From the NCBI RefSeq assembly GCF_012932495.1, contig NZ_JABCNG010000005.1:1-64000 (forward strand): DNA of 64,000 nucleotides. Direction: 5' to 3'. Positions within the stretch are counted from its first letter, which is position 1, and each line of letters starts with the position of its first letter. The notes under the pieces are model-generated. The model made no database searches. It was not told the origin of the DNA and was given only the letters and a program-made list of their open reading frames with translations. Positions 35,993 through 44,558 of the stretch are shown piece after piece. The position numbers and the translations under genes are program-made. Source of the stretch: Novosphingobium sp. SG919 (GTDB lineage Bacteria; Pseudomonadota; Alphaproteobacteria; Sphingomonadales; Sphingomonadaceae).

Positions 35993-36895
35993 TTAGGCAT
36001 GCACAGCCCCGCACGCAGCCTCAAGCCGGCGCAGCAGCACGTGCTGGCGGCGCACCTGATCGATTGCCACCCAAGGCTCGCGCACGCCCTCATATTCGCT
36101 CGACAGATAGCCGGTGTAGCCAATGCGCTTGAGCACCGGGATCACCTTTTCCCACGGGATGTTCTCGTCATGGAGGTTGTCGTCGATGTGGTGGAACTTG
36201 GCCTGAATAAAGGCGATGTACGGCGCGATGCCCACAAGTTCCTCAGGGTTCACCTTCATGCCGTTGATCAGCTTGGCATGGTCGCTGTCGCCCTCGGGCA
36301 CCTCGTGTACCCAACTTTTCAGCGGACGATCCTGAAAGATCCCGGTGTCGATCAGAAGCGCGAAGTTCTTCGTGCCGGTGTGCTCGATGAAATCGATATA
36401 GCCATGGACGACCGGATGGTTGATCGGCGTTGGCGAATGGATTTCGGGGCAGATCACGATGTCCAGCTTGTGCGCCAGATCCAGCACGCGCTCGACCGCG
36501 GGCGCCCAGATCGGATCGGGATCCAGATCGGCGGAGATCACGCCGAATTTGGGGCGCAGGAACTTGAAGCCCAATTGGTGCGCCAGCGTCAGGTCGCGGG
36601 TCAGTTCCGCCACACCTTCATCCGCCGAGAGCGACTGGCCAAGGCGCAGCTTGGTGTCCACCCACGAGCACATGTTGGTCGGCTCCAGCCCGGTGCGGTC
36701 CAGCAGGCCGAACCAGCGGTCAAGCCACGCCTTGTCCGGCGTGGGATAGCCCGTTACATGGGTTTCGCCCAGGATCTCGATACCCGTCGCGCCCGTGTCG
36801 GCAATATGGTCAAAGCCCTCCTCGATCGACATGACGCTGCCGAAATCCTCGGTAAAGCTGTAAAGAGAGACGCCGTACTTGAAGCGATCCTCCAC
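35993..36895 (-). CDS. C-glycoside deglycosidase alpha-subunit-like protein (sugar isomerase/epimerase TIM barrel)
   Basis: 300 residues. The xylose-isomerase-like barrel shows GVSLYSFTEDFG, IEILGETHVTGYP, ICPEIHSPTP (metal Glu), FALLIDTGIFQDRP (Asp), FIQAKFHHID (His) and GYLSSEYEGVRE (Glu), i.e. the full metal set. The length and partner beta subunit fit known C-deglycosidases (DgpB/C, DfgA/B, CarB/C type). Those enzymes act after C3 oxidation of the sugar, the probable job of the Gfo/Idh/MocA protein at 38698. Simple isomerase or 3-keto-glycoside lyase activity remains possible. Confidence 0.75.
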   Translation of the reverse strand: MEDRFKYGVSLYSFTEDFGSVMSIEEGFDHIADTGATGIEILGETHVTGYPTPDKAWLDRWFGLLDRTGLEPTNMCSWVDTKLRLGQSLSADEGVAELTRDLTLAHQLGFKFLRPKFGVISADLDPDPIWAPAVERVLDLAHKLDIVICPEIHSPTPINHPVVHGYIDFIEHTGTKNFALLIDTGIFQDRPLKSWVHEVPEGDSDHAKLINGMKVNPEELVGIAPYIAFIQAKFHHIDDNLHDENIPWEKVIPVLKRIGYTGYLSSEYEGVREPWVAIDQVRRQHVLLRRLEAACGAVHA

Positions 36896-36928
36896 CTGGA
36901 ACTCTCCTTTTCTTCAATGGTTTGATGT

Positions 36929-38386
36929 TCAACCCGCCTGGCGCGGGAAAATTTCCGTCGGCAGCCGAACGGCCCAGAGCAAGCACAGCGCCAACAGTGC
37001 GAGCATCGCGGCAAGCGCGGCGGCCTCGCCACGCCCGCTTGGGGCAGACTGGAGATAGGCCGAGCCGACCAAGGCGATGCCCAGCGCTCCGCCCATCTGC
37101 TGTACGGTTTTGATGATGCCGCTGGCCGATCCTGCCTGTTGCCGCTCCACCCGCGCCACCGAAACCGCCCCCAGAGGCCCCGAAACCAGCCCCATGCCCA
37201 CACCGGCCAGCAGCAGAACGGGAATGAGCAGCACCGGCCGGACGGCGCCAAGGGCGATCCAGCCCAGAATGCCCATGCAACCGGCGCCCATGATGATGGC
37301 ACCAACGATCAGCACCAGACGGCCATATTGCGCAAGAAACCGGCGCACCAGAAAGGCCATGGAAAACATGACACCGGCGCTGAAAGGCACGTGCAGCAGG
37401 CCGGTCTGCAGGGCGGAAAAGGCCAGTTCGCGTTGCAGCGCATAGGCGAACACGAACAGAAAACCTGTGTTGGCTGCCGAAAAGCTCAATGAGATCAGGA
37501 CGCCCAGACGAAAAGTATCGTTGGCAAACATGCCCGGCTCGATGACCGTGGCCTGCCGCTTGCGGAGACGGCGGTGCTGATGGATCAGCCCCGCCCCGGC
37601 CAAACCCAGCGCGGCCAGCCACCATCCAGCCATCGACATACCGAAACCATGGCGCTTTTCCTGGATCATCGGGAAAAGGAAAGCGAACAGGCCCGCACCA
37701 AACAGCGCCGTGCCGACAAGGTCGATCCTGCGATCCGGATGAGGCTCGGCACGCGGCAGCAAAGCGATCCCCGCCAGCACCGCCATCAGGCCAATCGGCA
37801 CATTCAGCAGAAACACCGCCCGCCATCCCAGCCCGAACAGGTTCAGCGCGATCAAAACCCCGCCCAGCAAAGGCCCGACAATGGCCGAGAGGCCTCCCAC
37901 CACACCAAACCACGCAATCCGCCCGATGCGCTCCACCGGATCATAGAGCAGCTGGATCATAGTCATCACCTGAGGCGCCATCATCGCGCCGGTCGTGCCC
38001 TGCATCGCGCGAGCGGCGATCAGATGGTGCGGCGTTGCGGCAAGGCCGCAGAGCAGCGAGGATGCGGTAAACCCGCCCACGCCCAGCAGGAACATGCGCC
38101 GCCCGCCAAACAGATCGCCCAACCGTCCGCCCAGAATCAGCAGCACGGCAAAGCTGAGCGAATAGGCCGCGATCACCCATTGCGACTGAGCAGAACCGGC
38201 CTTTAGATCATGTTCGATGGCGGGCAGCACCGTGTTGACGATGGTGAGATCGATGATTTCCAGCGCCAGAGCGGTCAGCAGCGTAAAAAACGCCATCGAC
38301 TTCTGCCGCGCCGACAATTCCGCCGCCACCTCGCCATGACGATGCGAATGTATCGACAGTGGGGCAGACGCCACTGGGGTCTTCAT
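36929..38386 (-). CDS. MFS transporter, DHA2 (14-TM) type
   Basis: 485 residues with about 14 hydrophobic helices. Typical DHA2 features: LALEIIDLTIVNTVLPAIEHDL at the N-terminus, LILGGRLGDLFGGRRMFLLG in loop 2-3, and a late GAVSVARVERQQAGSASGIIKT. The start at ATG 38386 is used, not TTG 38401. This family mostly exports drugs but could import or export glycosides or aglycones. Operator box C lies ~100 bp upstream, so it heads the operon with the deglycosidase subunits. Confidence 0.88.
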   Translation of the reverse strand: MKTPVASAPLSIHSHRHGEVAAELSARQKSMAFFTLLTALALEIIDLTIVNTVLPAIEHDLKAGSAQSQWVIAAYSLSFAVLLILGGRLGDLFGGRRMFLLGVGGFTASSLLCGLAATPHHLIAARAMQGTTGAMMAPQVMTMIQLLYDPVERIGRIAWFGVVGGLSAIVGPLLGGVLIALNLFGLGWRAVFLLNVPIGLMAVLAGIALLPRAEPHPDRRIDLVGTALFGAGLFAFLFPMIQEKRHGFGMSMAGWWLAALGLAGAGLIHQHRRLRKRQATVIEPGMFANDTFRLGVLISLSFSAANTGFLFVFAYALQRELAFSALQTGLLHVPFSAGVMFSMAFLVRRFLAQYGRLVLIVGAIIMGAGCMGILGWIALGAVRPVLLIPVLLLAGVGMGLVSGPLGAVSVARVERQQAGSASGIIKTVQQMGGALGIALVGSAYLQSAPSGRGEAAALAAMLALLALCLLWAVRLPTEIFPRQAG

Positions 38387-38483
38387 GATGACAAACCTCA
38401 ACCTTCGGGCAAATCGCGGGAAGCGTCCTTGCCGGCGCGCCCCGCAGTTCGGGCCAAGCTGCGGATGGAGCAGCGCCCTTTAA

Positions 38484-38502
38484 TCTAACTACCGTTTAGA
38501 TT
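38484..38502. promoter_or_regulatory. Operator box C of the glycoside regulon (degenerate)
   Basis: TCTAACTACCGTTTAGATT on the top strand; the bottom strand reads TCTAAACGGTAGTTAGA. One half-site is perfect and the other differs. It is about 100 bp upstream of the DHA2 transporter start. It shares the 310-bp divergent region with box D. Confidence 0.6.
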
Positions 38503-38659
38503 AGAGGGCGGACCATGTCAAATGCGCACCAAGGAGACCGAAGTGCGCCACCTCCCTTGTGCTGGTGAGCCGAGCGCCTCCCGATTGTACGATGCGAAGG
38601 CAACCCCTCCTTCTTTGATCGTCAGGCCCAGTTTCGCCATTGACAGCGGAGTGGTTTTA

Positions 38660-38674
38660 TCTAAACGTTGTTTA
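38660..38674. promoter_or_regulatory. Operator box D of the glycoside regulon
   Basis: TCTAAACGTTGTTTA, 24 bp upstream of the ATG of the Gfo/Idh/MocA gene and just before its GGGAGGG ribosome site. A repressor here would overlap the promoter or early transcript. Confidence 0.75.
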
Positions 38675-38697
38675 AATAACAGTTCGGGAGGGAAATT

Positions 38698-39915
38698 ATG
38701 GCTATCGATCCGGTCTGCATCGGCGTGATCGGCGCAGGCGACATCAGTCCGGTATATCTGGCCGCCATCGCCCGATCATCGATCGTAACGCTGCGCAAGA
38801 TCGCCACCCGCAACCGCGACAAGGCCCAAGTCATGGCCACGCCCTATGGTGCAACCGGGGCCACCGTGGCCGAATTGCTGGCCGATGACGCGATCGAAAT
38901 GGTCGTGAATCTGACCCCCGGCAGCGCGCATGAAGAGATCAACCGCGCGGCCATCGAGGCGGGCAAACATGTCTATTCCGAAAAGCCCTTCGCCCTGTCG
39001 CGCAAAATGGCTGAGGCGCTGGCCGAGCGGGCCGAGGAACGGGGCGTCCTGATCGGATCGGCGCCAGACACATTCTATGGCAGCGCGCATCAGGCCGCGC
39101 GCCGCGCGCTGGACAGCGGCGCCATCGGTCGGCCCGTGTTCGGCACGTCCCTGGTGGGTCTGCCGGGGCTGGAACATTTCCACCCGAACCCCGCCGCCTT
39201 CTATCAGCCGGGCGGCGAACCGCCCTTTGACGTCGGCCCCTATTATATCACGATGTGGCTGCATCTGCTGGGGCCGGTACGCCGCGTGTTTGCCACATCC
39301 GAAAGCGGACAAGCCCAGCGCACCATCCGGCGCGGGCCGCTGGAGGGAACCTCCTTTGCCGTCGAGGTCGACACCACCTTCAACACCACGCTGGAATTTG
39401 AAACTGGCTTCGTTAATCTGACCATGTCGCTCGATGTGTTGGCACCGATCCAGCGGCCGGGCGAACTCTATGGCGCGCAGGGCATCCTGTCGCTGGCCGA
39501 CCCGAACTTTTTCAGCGGCGAACCATCGCTGCTGCGCCCCGGTGAAGGGCGCAGCCCCCTGCCCGGCCACGATCTGCCCTTTTCCCAACCCAATCGCCTC
39601 AACCACGCGGGCCAGCCCGTGGCCGATTACCGCGGCGTTGGTCTGACGGATCTGTCCCTTGCGGTGCGCCATGGCCACCAGCATCGCACCGCGCCCGATT
39701 TCATGGTCCACGCGGTCGAGGTGATGGAAGCCATCGCGCAATCGGCCCGGATCGGCCAATCGATCGCCATGCAGACCCAGTGCCGCCGCCCGGCCCCGAT
39801 CGATCCGGTTGCCGATGCCGATCTGATCGCGCTGACGCCATCACCCTTCGATCTGGTCAATGTCGCGCCGCAGGCCAAGCCGCACCTGACACGGCTGGAC
39901 GCCGATGCGTCCTGA
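38698..39915 (+). CDS. Gfo/Idh/MocA-family oxidoreductase
   Basis: 405 residues. NAD(P)-binding starts at IGVIGAGDISPVYL; the conserved EKP motif appears in VYSEKPFALSR; the C-terminal domain has DVGPYYITMWLHLLGPV. It is 24 bp downstream of operator box D, with a GGGAGGG ribosome site. In characterised C-glycoside pathways an enzyme of this family oxidises the sugar C3 hydroxyl before deglycosylation (DgpA type), and the neighbours fit that role. An ordinary inositol- or sugar-dehydrogenase role is the alternative. Confidence 0.85.
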   Translation: MAIDPVCIGVIGAGDISPVYLAAIARSSIVTLRKIATRNRDKAQVMATPYGATGATVAELLADDAIEMVVNLTPGSAHEEINRAAIEAGKHVYSEKPFALSRKMAEALAERAEERGVLIGSAPDTFYGSAHQAARRALDSGAIGRPVFGTSLVGLPGLEHFHPNPAAFYQPGGEPPFDVGPYYITMWLHLLGPVRRVFATSESGQAQRTIRRGPLEGTSFAVEVDTTFNTTLEFETGFVNLTMSLDVLAPIQRPGELYGAQGILSLADPNFFSGEPSLLRPGEGRSPLPGHDLPFSQPNRLNHAGQPVADYRGVGLTDLSLAVRHGHQHRTAPDFMVHAVEVMEAIAQSARIGQSIAMQTQCRRPAPIDPVADADLIALTPSPFDLVNVAPQAKPHLTRLDADAS

Positions 39916-39948
39916 TCACCCCGCTTCTGATCCAACCGGAGATTCCTG

Positions 39949-40932
39949 ATGCGTTATTGCACGCCCTTGCTGAGCAGCCTGTTGCTGACGGCTACGCTCA
40001 CCCCCGCCTATGCCCAGGGCGGCCCGCCCGACGGTTCCACCCCTGAGCAGAAGGCCGCCATTGCCGATGATCCGGCCTATCAGCCGATGCGCCTGACACT
40101 GACCAACCTGCCCCAGGCGGGGAAGGCCGTCGCACTGTTCAATGGCCGCAATCTGGCGGGCTGGGACAGTTGGCTGGGCTATACCGTGCCTGGCACCACC
40201 TATGGCACGCCCAGCAGCGAGCCCATCGGCCTCAACCATGATACCTACGGCATTTTCAAGGTCGTGAAGGAAGATGGCGCCCCGGCGATCTATTCCAGCG
40301 GCAAGCTGTTCGGCGGTCTGATCACCAAACAGCCCTATCGCAATTACCATCTGCACCTGCAGTTCAAATGGGGCCCCGGCCATTGGATGCCCATGCCGCG
40401 CAACAATGGCGTGGTCTATCATTCGCATGGAAATTATGGGGCGTTCTTCGGCACATGGATGTCGGGCGTGGAATTCGAGATCGTGCCCCATTCGGTGGGC
40501 ATGCTGCTGACGGTGGGCGATGCCAAAGGCACGCACTCCTTCACCACGGTGGATTGGCGCGTGGGGGCCAAGGTGGAGGTGGCGCATGATCCCGCCATCA
40601 TCTATCCCGGCCGCCGCTATATGCCGGGGGGCAAACTGGTTCCGGTGCAGTTCCCCGCCTATAATGTGGATGCGGGCACCGATGCCGAAAAACCGCTGGG
40701 CGAATGGAACACGCTCGACCTCTATGTTTATGGCGATAAGTCGATCCATGTGGTGAACGGGGTGCCGGTGATGGCCGCCGCCGAGCTGACCACCAAGGAT
40801 GAAAAAACCGGCAAGGTGATTCCGCTGACGGCTGGGCGCATCCAGTTGCAATCGGAGGGCGCGGAAACCTATTTCCGCAACATCTCCCTGCAACCCATCG
40901 ATCACCTGCCCACGATTGCGCGCAAGCCGTGA
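39949..40932 (+). CDS. Secreted DUF1080 (3-keto-disaccharide hydrolase-like) protein
   Basis: 327 residues. A signal peptide (MRYCTPLLSSLLLTATLTPAYA) is followed by a concanavalin-like fold signature: ALFNGRNLAGWDSW, YRNYHLHLQFKWG, GVVYHSH, WMSGVEFEI and EWNTLDLYVYGDKSIHVVNG. DUF1080 members have been implicated in hydrolysis of 3-keto-O-glycosides. It lies 33 nt after the oxidoreductase, so oxidation and cleavage of an O-linked sugar may be coupled. Export to the periplasm is predicted. Confidence 0.8.
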   Translation: MRYCTPLLSSLLLTATLTPAYAQGGPPDGSTPEQKAAIADDPAYQPMRLTLTNLPQAGKAVALFNGRNLAGWDSWLGYTVPGTTYGTPSSEPIGLNHDTYGIFKVVKEDGAPAIYSSGKLFGGLITKQPYRNYHLHLQFKWGPGHWMPMPRNNGVVYHSHGNYGAFFGTWMSGVEFEIVPHSVGMLLTVGDAKGTHSFTTVDWRVGAKVEVAHDPAIIYPGRRYMPGGKLVPVQFPAYNVDAGTDAEKPLGEWNTLDLYVYGDKSIHVVNGVPVMAAAELTTKDEKTGKVIPLTAGRIQLQSEGAETYFRNISLQPIDHLPTIARKP

Positions 40933-40961
40933 CCTGAGCGGCCCAGTCGGCAAATAAGAAT

Positions 40962-40986
40962 CGGCGGAGCCCGACAGGTTCCGCCG
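40962..40986 (+). terminator. Intrinsic terminator between DUF1080 and rhamnosidase genes
   Basis: CGGCGGAGCC and GGTTCCGCCG form a 10-bp stem with one G-T wobble and loop CGACA, followed by GTTTTGT. It lies between convergent genes and ends the forward transcript. Confidence 0.75.
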
Positions 40987-41034
40987 GTTTTGTATATTCG
41001 CGCGGCGCGGGACTTTCCCACGCCGCGCGGATTT

Positions 41035-44000
41035 TCACCGCCCAGCCTGAAGCGTGACCGGCCCGATCAGACCGGAACGGCGCAAGGCCGCAGTGGGTTT
41101 GTAGGTGGGCACAGAGGTCCACGAAACCTTGTCCTTAACCGCAGGATCGGCATCCGCGATCAGGCGGTTGACCCACAGATTCGCAACGCGGATCTCCAGG
41201 CGGTTGGCCTTGCCCGGACGGGTGAAGGCGCCAACCTCAACGGTATAGGGCGCCCGCCAGACCGAGCCTGCGGCTTTGCCATTCACCAACACTTCGGCAA
41301 TCTCCCGCGCCTCGCCCAGGTCGAGGGAAAGCGGCTGACCGGGGTGCCATCCTTTGGGCGGGGCAAAATCCGTGGAATAGGTGGCGATGCCGGAGAAATG
41401 GCGGATGCGCGGATCGGCGTTCTGATCGAGCGGCACCAAAGCCGCCATGTCGATCTGCGCGGGCGCGCCGCGTCCCGCTTCAAACCGGACGGTCCATCGG
41501 CCGCTTAATGCCGCCATCGCCCCCTTTGTGGCCGCAGCGATGCGCCACTCGGCGTTTTCGGCGGGGCGGCGGAACACCACATGTACGGCATCGCCCGCCT
41601 TCAACTCTATCGGGACAATGGTTTGCCCCCCGTCAATCCGATAGGATACCTCCTCAATCGCGCCGGTTTCGGCATGCCACAGTTGCGGCGCCTTGCCCGA
41701 AACCGCGAAATAGGCCTCGAAGCGCTCGGTTTGCCCGGTGCGGTTGACCAGAAAATAGCTTTCGCCATCGGCAAGGTGACGGTGGGCAAAGGCTATGTCG
41801 GCCTTGTCGACCGCGCCCAAGGCAAGAAAGTCCGGCGCGATGCCAAGATCCGCCATGGCCCGGTCAATGTTGGTCGATGCGATCACCCGCCCCTTGCCGA
41901 CATGGACCGCCCCACCTGTCCCGCCCGATGCGGGCCACAGTTTGCGCACCAGCGCGTCGTAGTCCGTCCGGTCGTCCATCAGCCCCGGCGAGCTTTCCGG
42001 CGCCATCCCGATCACCGTTGCCCCGCCTTCGACCAGTTCGGCAATCCGGCGCAAGGTCGGCAATGTCATCCGGCGCGATGATCCGCCCAGATAAAGGGCA
42101 CGATAACGCGCGCCGCCGGGCGACACCAAAGAATCCCCTTCATTGACCAGCGCCGAGTTCAACACATCGGCATTGGCGAAATCATAGGCGTAATAGCTCG
42201 GCGCATCGGCCACGGGCCGCGTGCCATACAGACCCGAAAGGGGCGCTTCCTCGCCATAGAAATAGACCACATCGGCCCGGTTGAGCCCCTGTTGCAGCAT
42301 GTAGGCATTGCGGGACAGGTAATCCACCCAGGGTTTGGCCAATTCGGCCCAGCTTTCGTTGCGGTTGAAGAATTGCCCAATCCCCGCCAGTGACAGGCCC
42401 GGCTTGCGATCCTCGACCGGCACATGCACCGAGGTATGGACGACCGGCCGGTTGACACCCAGCACGAATTCCTGATCGACGATATGTTTAAGATCGGAGG
42501 GTCCGAACGCCCAGGGTGCCATACCGGCCGTCATCGATTCCGCCGCAATGATGTTTTGACCATACAGATGCCCGACCGAAGCCGCCCCGCGAACATCGAT
42601 CTCATAGGACGGCGCGGGTCCTTGCTTTGCCGGAAAGGCCCACATGGCCGCCATCGGATAATCAGCATAGCGGCGCATGGCCATGTCATCGCCAAAGCTC
42701 GACCGATTGCCTTCAATCGCCTCGCCATAGACTTTCAGGCCGTGCCGGTGGGCCACATCGGCAATGGTCCCGTAATGCTCGCTGGCCATCAGGTCGGACA
42801 AGGTGCGGCGATAGTCGAACAGAAAGCGCTCACTTTCCTCGCGCGTGCCGATCAGCGTTCCGGCCAGCGTCGGCAACCAAGGCACCGGATCATAGCCGCG
42901 CAGGCGTTTGAACTGTTCGATCATGTGCGGCGTCCAGTTGGCCGCGCCGATCTCGATGGAATCGTTGAGCAGCGCCCGCACGCCGTGCGCGCCCATCATG
43001 CCCTCGCCTGCCGCATCGCGGTAGTTGGCAAGGTAATGCTCAAGATAGCGGCGGACGGCATCGGCGTCATATTTGTCGACTTCCAATCCCGTGGCCTCTG
43101 CCGGAGCGGGATGGTTGGTCTTGCCCACCAGTGAGGAGCCAAAGCGCAAGACTTTCCACGTTCCGGGCGGCGGGGTCCAGTCCAGCATGCCATCCGGCTC
43201 CAGCCGGTCGGTCAGATCGAGCGTGCGGTCCGCCGCCGGACCGGTGGCGCCGTCTTTCACCGTAGGAAGCGCGAAATAGTCCGGGGCAATGGAAAAACCC
43301 GCCTTGACCTCATAGCGGTCGATCTTTGTGTCCACGCCCAAATCCAGCAAGCCGATGGTGACCGGCGCGGAGATCAGACGGCCCATGCCCTTGCCGAACA
43401 CGTCGTCCATGGCCAGATCGCCGGCGTGCTCGTCGGGCGCCGGATTGCCGCTGGCGGCGGCATGGGCGGGCTTGATTGTCAGGCGGAAATAGCGCGCATT
43501 GACCGGGTTGAAGGTCAAGGTGCTGGGCGTCGCTTCAAGGGGAACGGCGGCAATGTCGGACCACAACTTGCCGTCGGCGCTCGATTGCAGGACCGGCGCC
43601 AACAGCGGGCCGATGAGAGGGATAGCTCCGCCCGGAATATGCAGCGTGACAGTGCGGACAGTGACCGGACGGCCAAAATCCAGCCTAAGTTCAGGCGCAG
43701 TCTTTGCGATCACCGGCCCAAGCCGGACGTTGGTGACCAACGCTCCCCTTGGATCTTTCGGGGCCACCAGCACCTTGCCATCGCCATCGGTCAGTTGCGG
43801 CGCAGGCAATGGCTCAGCCAACTGGACCGGCACGGCCAAGACCTTCACATCGCGGTAGAACGCGGGTCCGGCCTTGGGCGCTTCGCCCGAAATCAGCTCC
43901 GTCACTTCAACCTGACTGCCCAGATCCTGAAAAGGCCCGGCAACTGATGGAGGTTGTTTGAGGCGAATGTTCTGGCGCCGACCGCCTTGAACAAGCGTCT

Positions 44001-44472
44001 CGCTCCAAACCAGTTTCTTGAGCCCATCTTCCGGCGCGACCCATGGCCCCCCGGTTTCGGACCAACCGGGCGAGGAGGCAATGGCCAGTTCCAGTCCCAA
44101 ACGCTCGGCCTCCGAAGCGGCAAAGCGGAAGGCGTCTTTCCATGGCGGGGTCATATAGATGAGGCGCTGGTCGACAATTTGCTGTGTATCCAGATCGATA
44201 TCGAAATTCTGGACACCGCCGATGCCCATGCGCTTCATCCATGCAAGGTCGGCTGCGATGCCTTCCTTGGTGATATTGCCGTTCATCCAATGCCACCATA
44301 CCCGAGGGCGTGCCGAAGCGGGCGGAGTTCGAAACTCTTCCTCCATGCGATCAACATCGTGGGCAGCCGGTTGTGGCGGGGCCGCGCGCCCAGGGCCGCC
44401 CGCCACGAACATCGAAAGCGCCGCAACGCCGCAAAGGAGGCGATACGTGGAGGATCTGGACAGTTGGGCCAC
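41035..44472 (-). CDS. GH106-family alpha-L-rhamnosidase-like glycoside hydrolase
   Basis: 1145 residues from GTG 44472 (GGGAGA nearby). An export signal (RLLCGVAALSMFVAGGPGRA) is followed by RPRVWWHWMNGNITKEGIAADLAWMKRMGIGGVQNFDI, the hallmark of GH106, then ASSPGWSETGGPWV and a C-terminal jelly-roll segment (VRFEAG, GIATYSTDF, VLVNGKAAGSVWRAPYTVEVG). Sphingomonad rhamnosidases of this family hydrolyse rhamnose from flavonoid and other glycosides. The gene follows the TonB receptor by 86 bp on the same strand, with a hairpin between. Substrate specificity is inferred from the family. Confidence 0.9.
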   Translation of the reverse strand: MAQLSRSSTYRLLCGVAALSMFVAGGPGRAAPPQPAAHDVDRMEEEFRTPPASARPRVWWHWMNGNITKEGIAADLAWMKRMGIGGVQNFDIDLDTQQIVDQRLIYMTPPWKDAFRFAASEAERLGLELAIASSPGWSETGGPWVAPEDGLKKLVWSETLVQGGRRQNIRLKQPPSVAGPFQDLGSQVEVTELISGEAPKAGPAFYRDVKVLAVPVQLAEPLPAPQLTDGDGKVLVAPKDPRGALVTNVRLGPVIAKTAPELRLDFGRPVTVRTVTLHIPGGAIPLIGPLLAPVLQSSADGKLWSDIAAVPLEATPSTLTFNPVNARYFRLTIKPAHAAASGNPAPDEHAGDLAMDDVFGKGMGRLISAPVTIGLLDLGVDTKIDRYEVKAGFSIAPDYFALPTVKDGATGPAADRTLDLTDRLEPDGMLDWTPPPGTWKVLRFGSSLVGKTNHPAPAEATGLEVDKYDADAVRRYLEHYLANYRDAAGEGMMGAHGVRALLNDSIEIGAANWTPHMIEQFKRLRGYDPVPWLPTLAGTLIGTREESERFLFDYRRTLSDLMASEHYGTIADVAHRHGLKVYGEAIEGNRSSFGDDMAMRRYADYPMAAMWAFPAKQGPAPSYEIDVRGAASVGHLYGQNIIAAESMTAGMAPWAFGPSDLKHIVDQEFVLGVNRPVVHTSVHVPVEDRKPGLSLAGIGQFFNRNESWAELAKPWVDYLSRNAYMLQQGLNRADVVYFYGEEAPLSGLYGTRPVADAPSYYAYDFANADVLNSALVNEGDSLVSPGGARYRALYLGGSSRRMTLPTLRRIAELVEGGATVIGMAPESSPGLMDDRTDYDALVRKLWPASGGTGGAVHVGKGRVIASTNIDRAMADLGIAPDFLALGAVDKADIAFAHRHLADGESYFLVNRTGQTERFEAYFAVSGKAPQLWHAETGAIEEVSYRIDGGQTIVPIELKAGDAVHVVFRRPAENAEWRIAAATKGAMAALSGRWTVRFEAGRGAPAQIDMAALVPLDQNADPRIRHFSGIATYSTDFAPPKGWHPGQPLSLDLGEAREIAEVLVNGKAAGSVWRAPYTVEVGAFTRPGKANRLEIRVANLWVNRLIADADPAVKDKVSWTSVPTYKPTAALRRSGLIGPVTLQAGR

Positions 44473-44507
44473 GGATTTCTCCCAAGGACATGAAGATACA
44501 GAAAAAT

Positions 44508-44537
44508 GGGCCCGCCGCAGGAATTTCGGCAGGCCCC
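44508..44537 (-). terminator. Hairpin with T-run after the second TonB receptor gene
   Basis: On the bottom strand CCTGCCG pairs with CGGCGGG (extended by GG/CC), followed by CCCATTTTTCTG. It lies 22 bp beyond the receptor stop and before the rhamnosidase start. Probably a leaky terminator that lowers rhamnosidase expression relative to the receptor. Confidence 0.5.
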
Positions 44538-44558
44538 GGTTGAAGAATGGGAAGGAGC

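Noticed and set aside
35534..36925. A 463-codon forward frame, with a perfect AAAGGAGG eight bases before an ATG at 36000
   Set aside because: It is antisense to the deglycosidase subunits, whose motifs are intact on the other strand. The translation is His/Ala/Arg-rich with no family pattern, and the Shine-Dalgarno match is coincidental.
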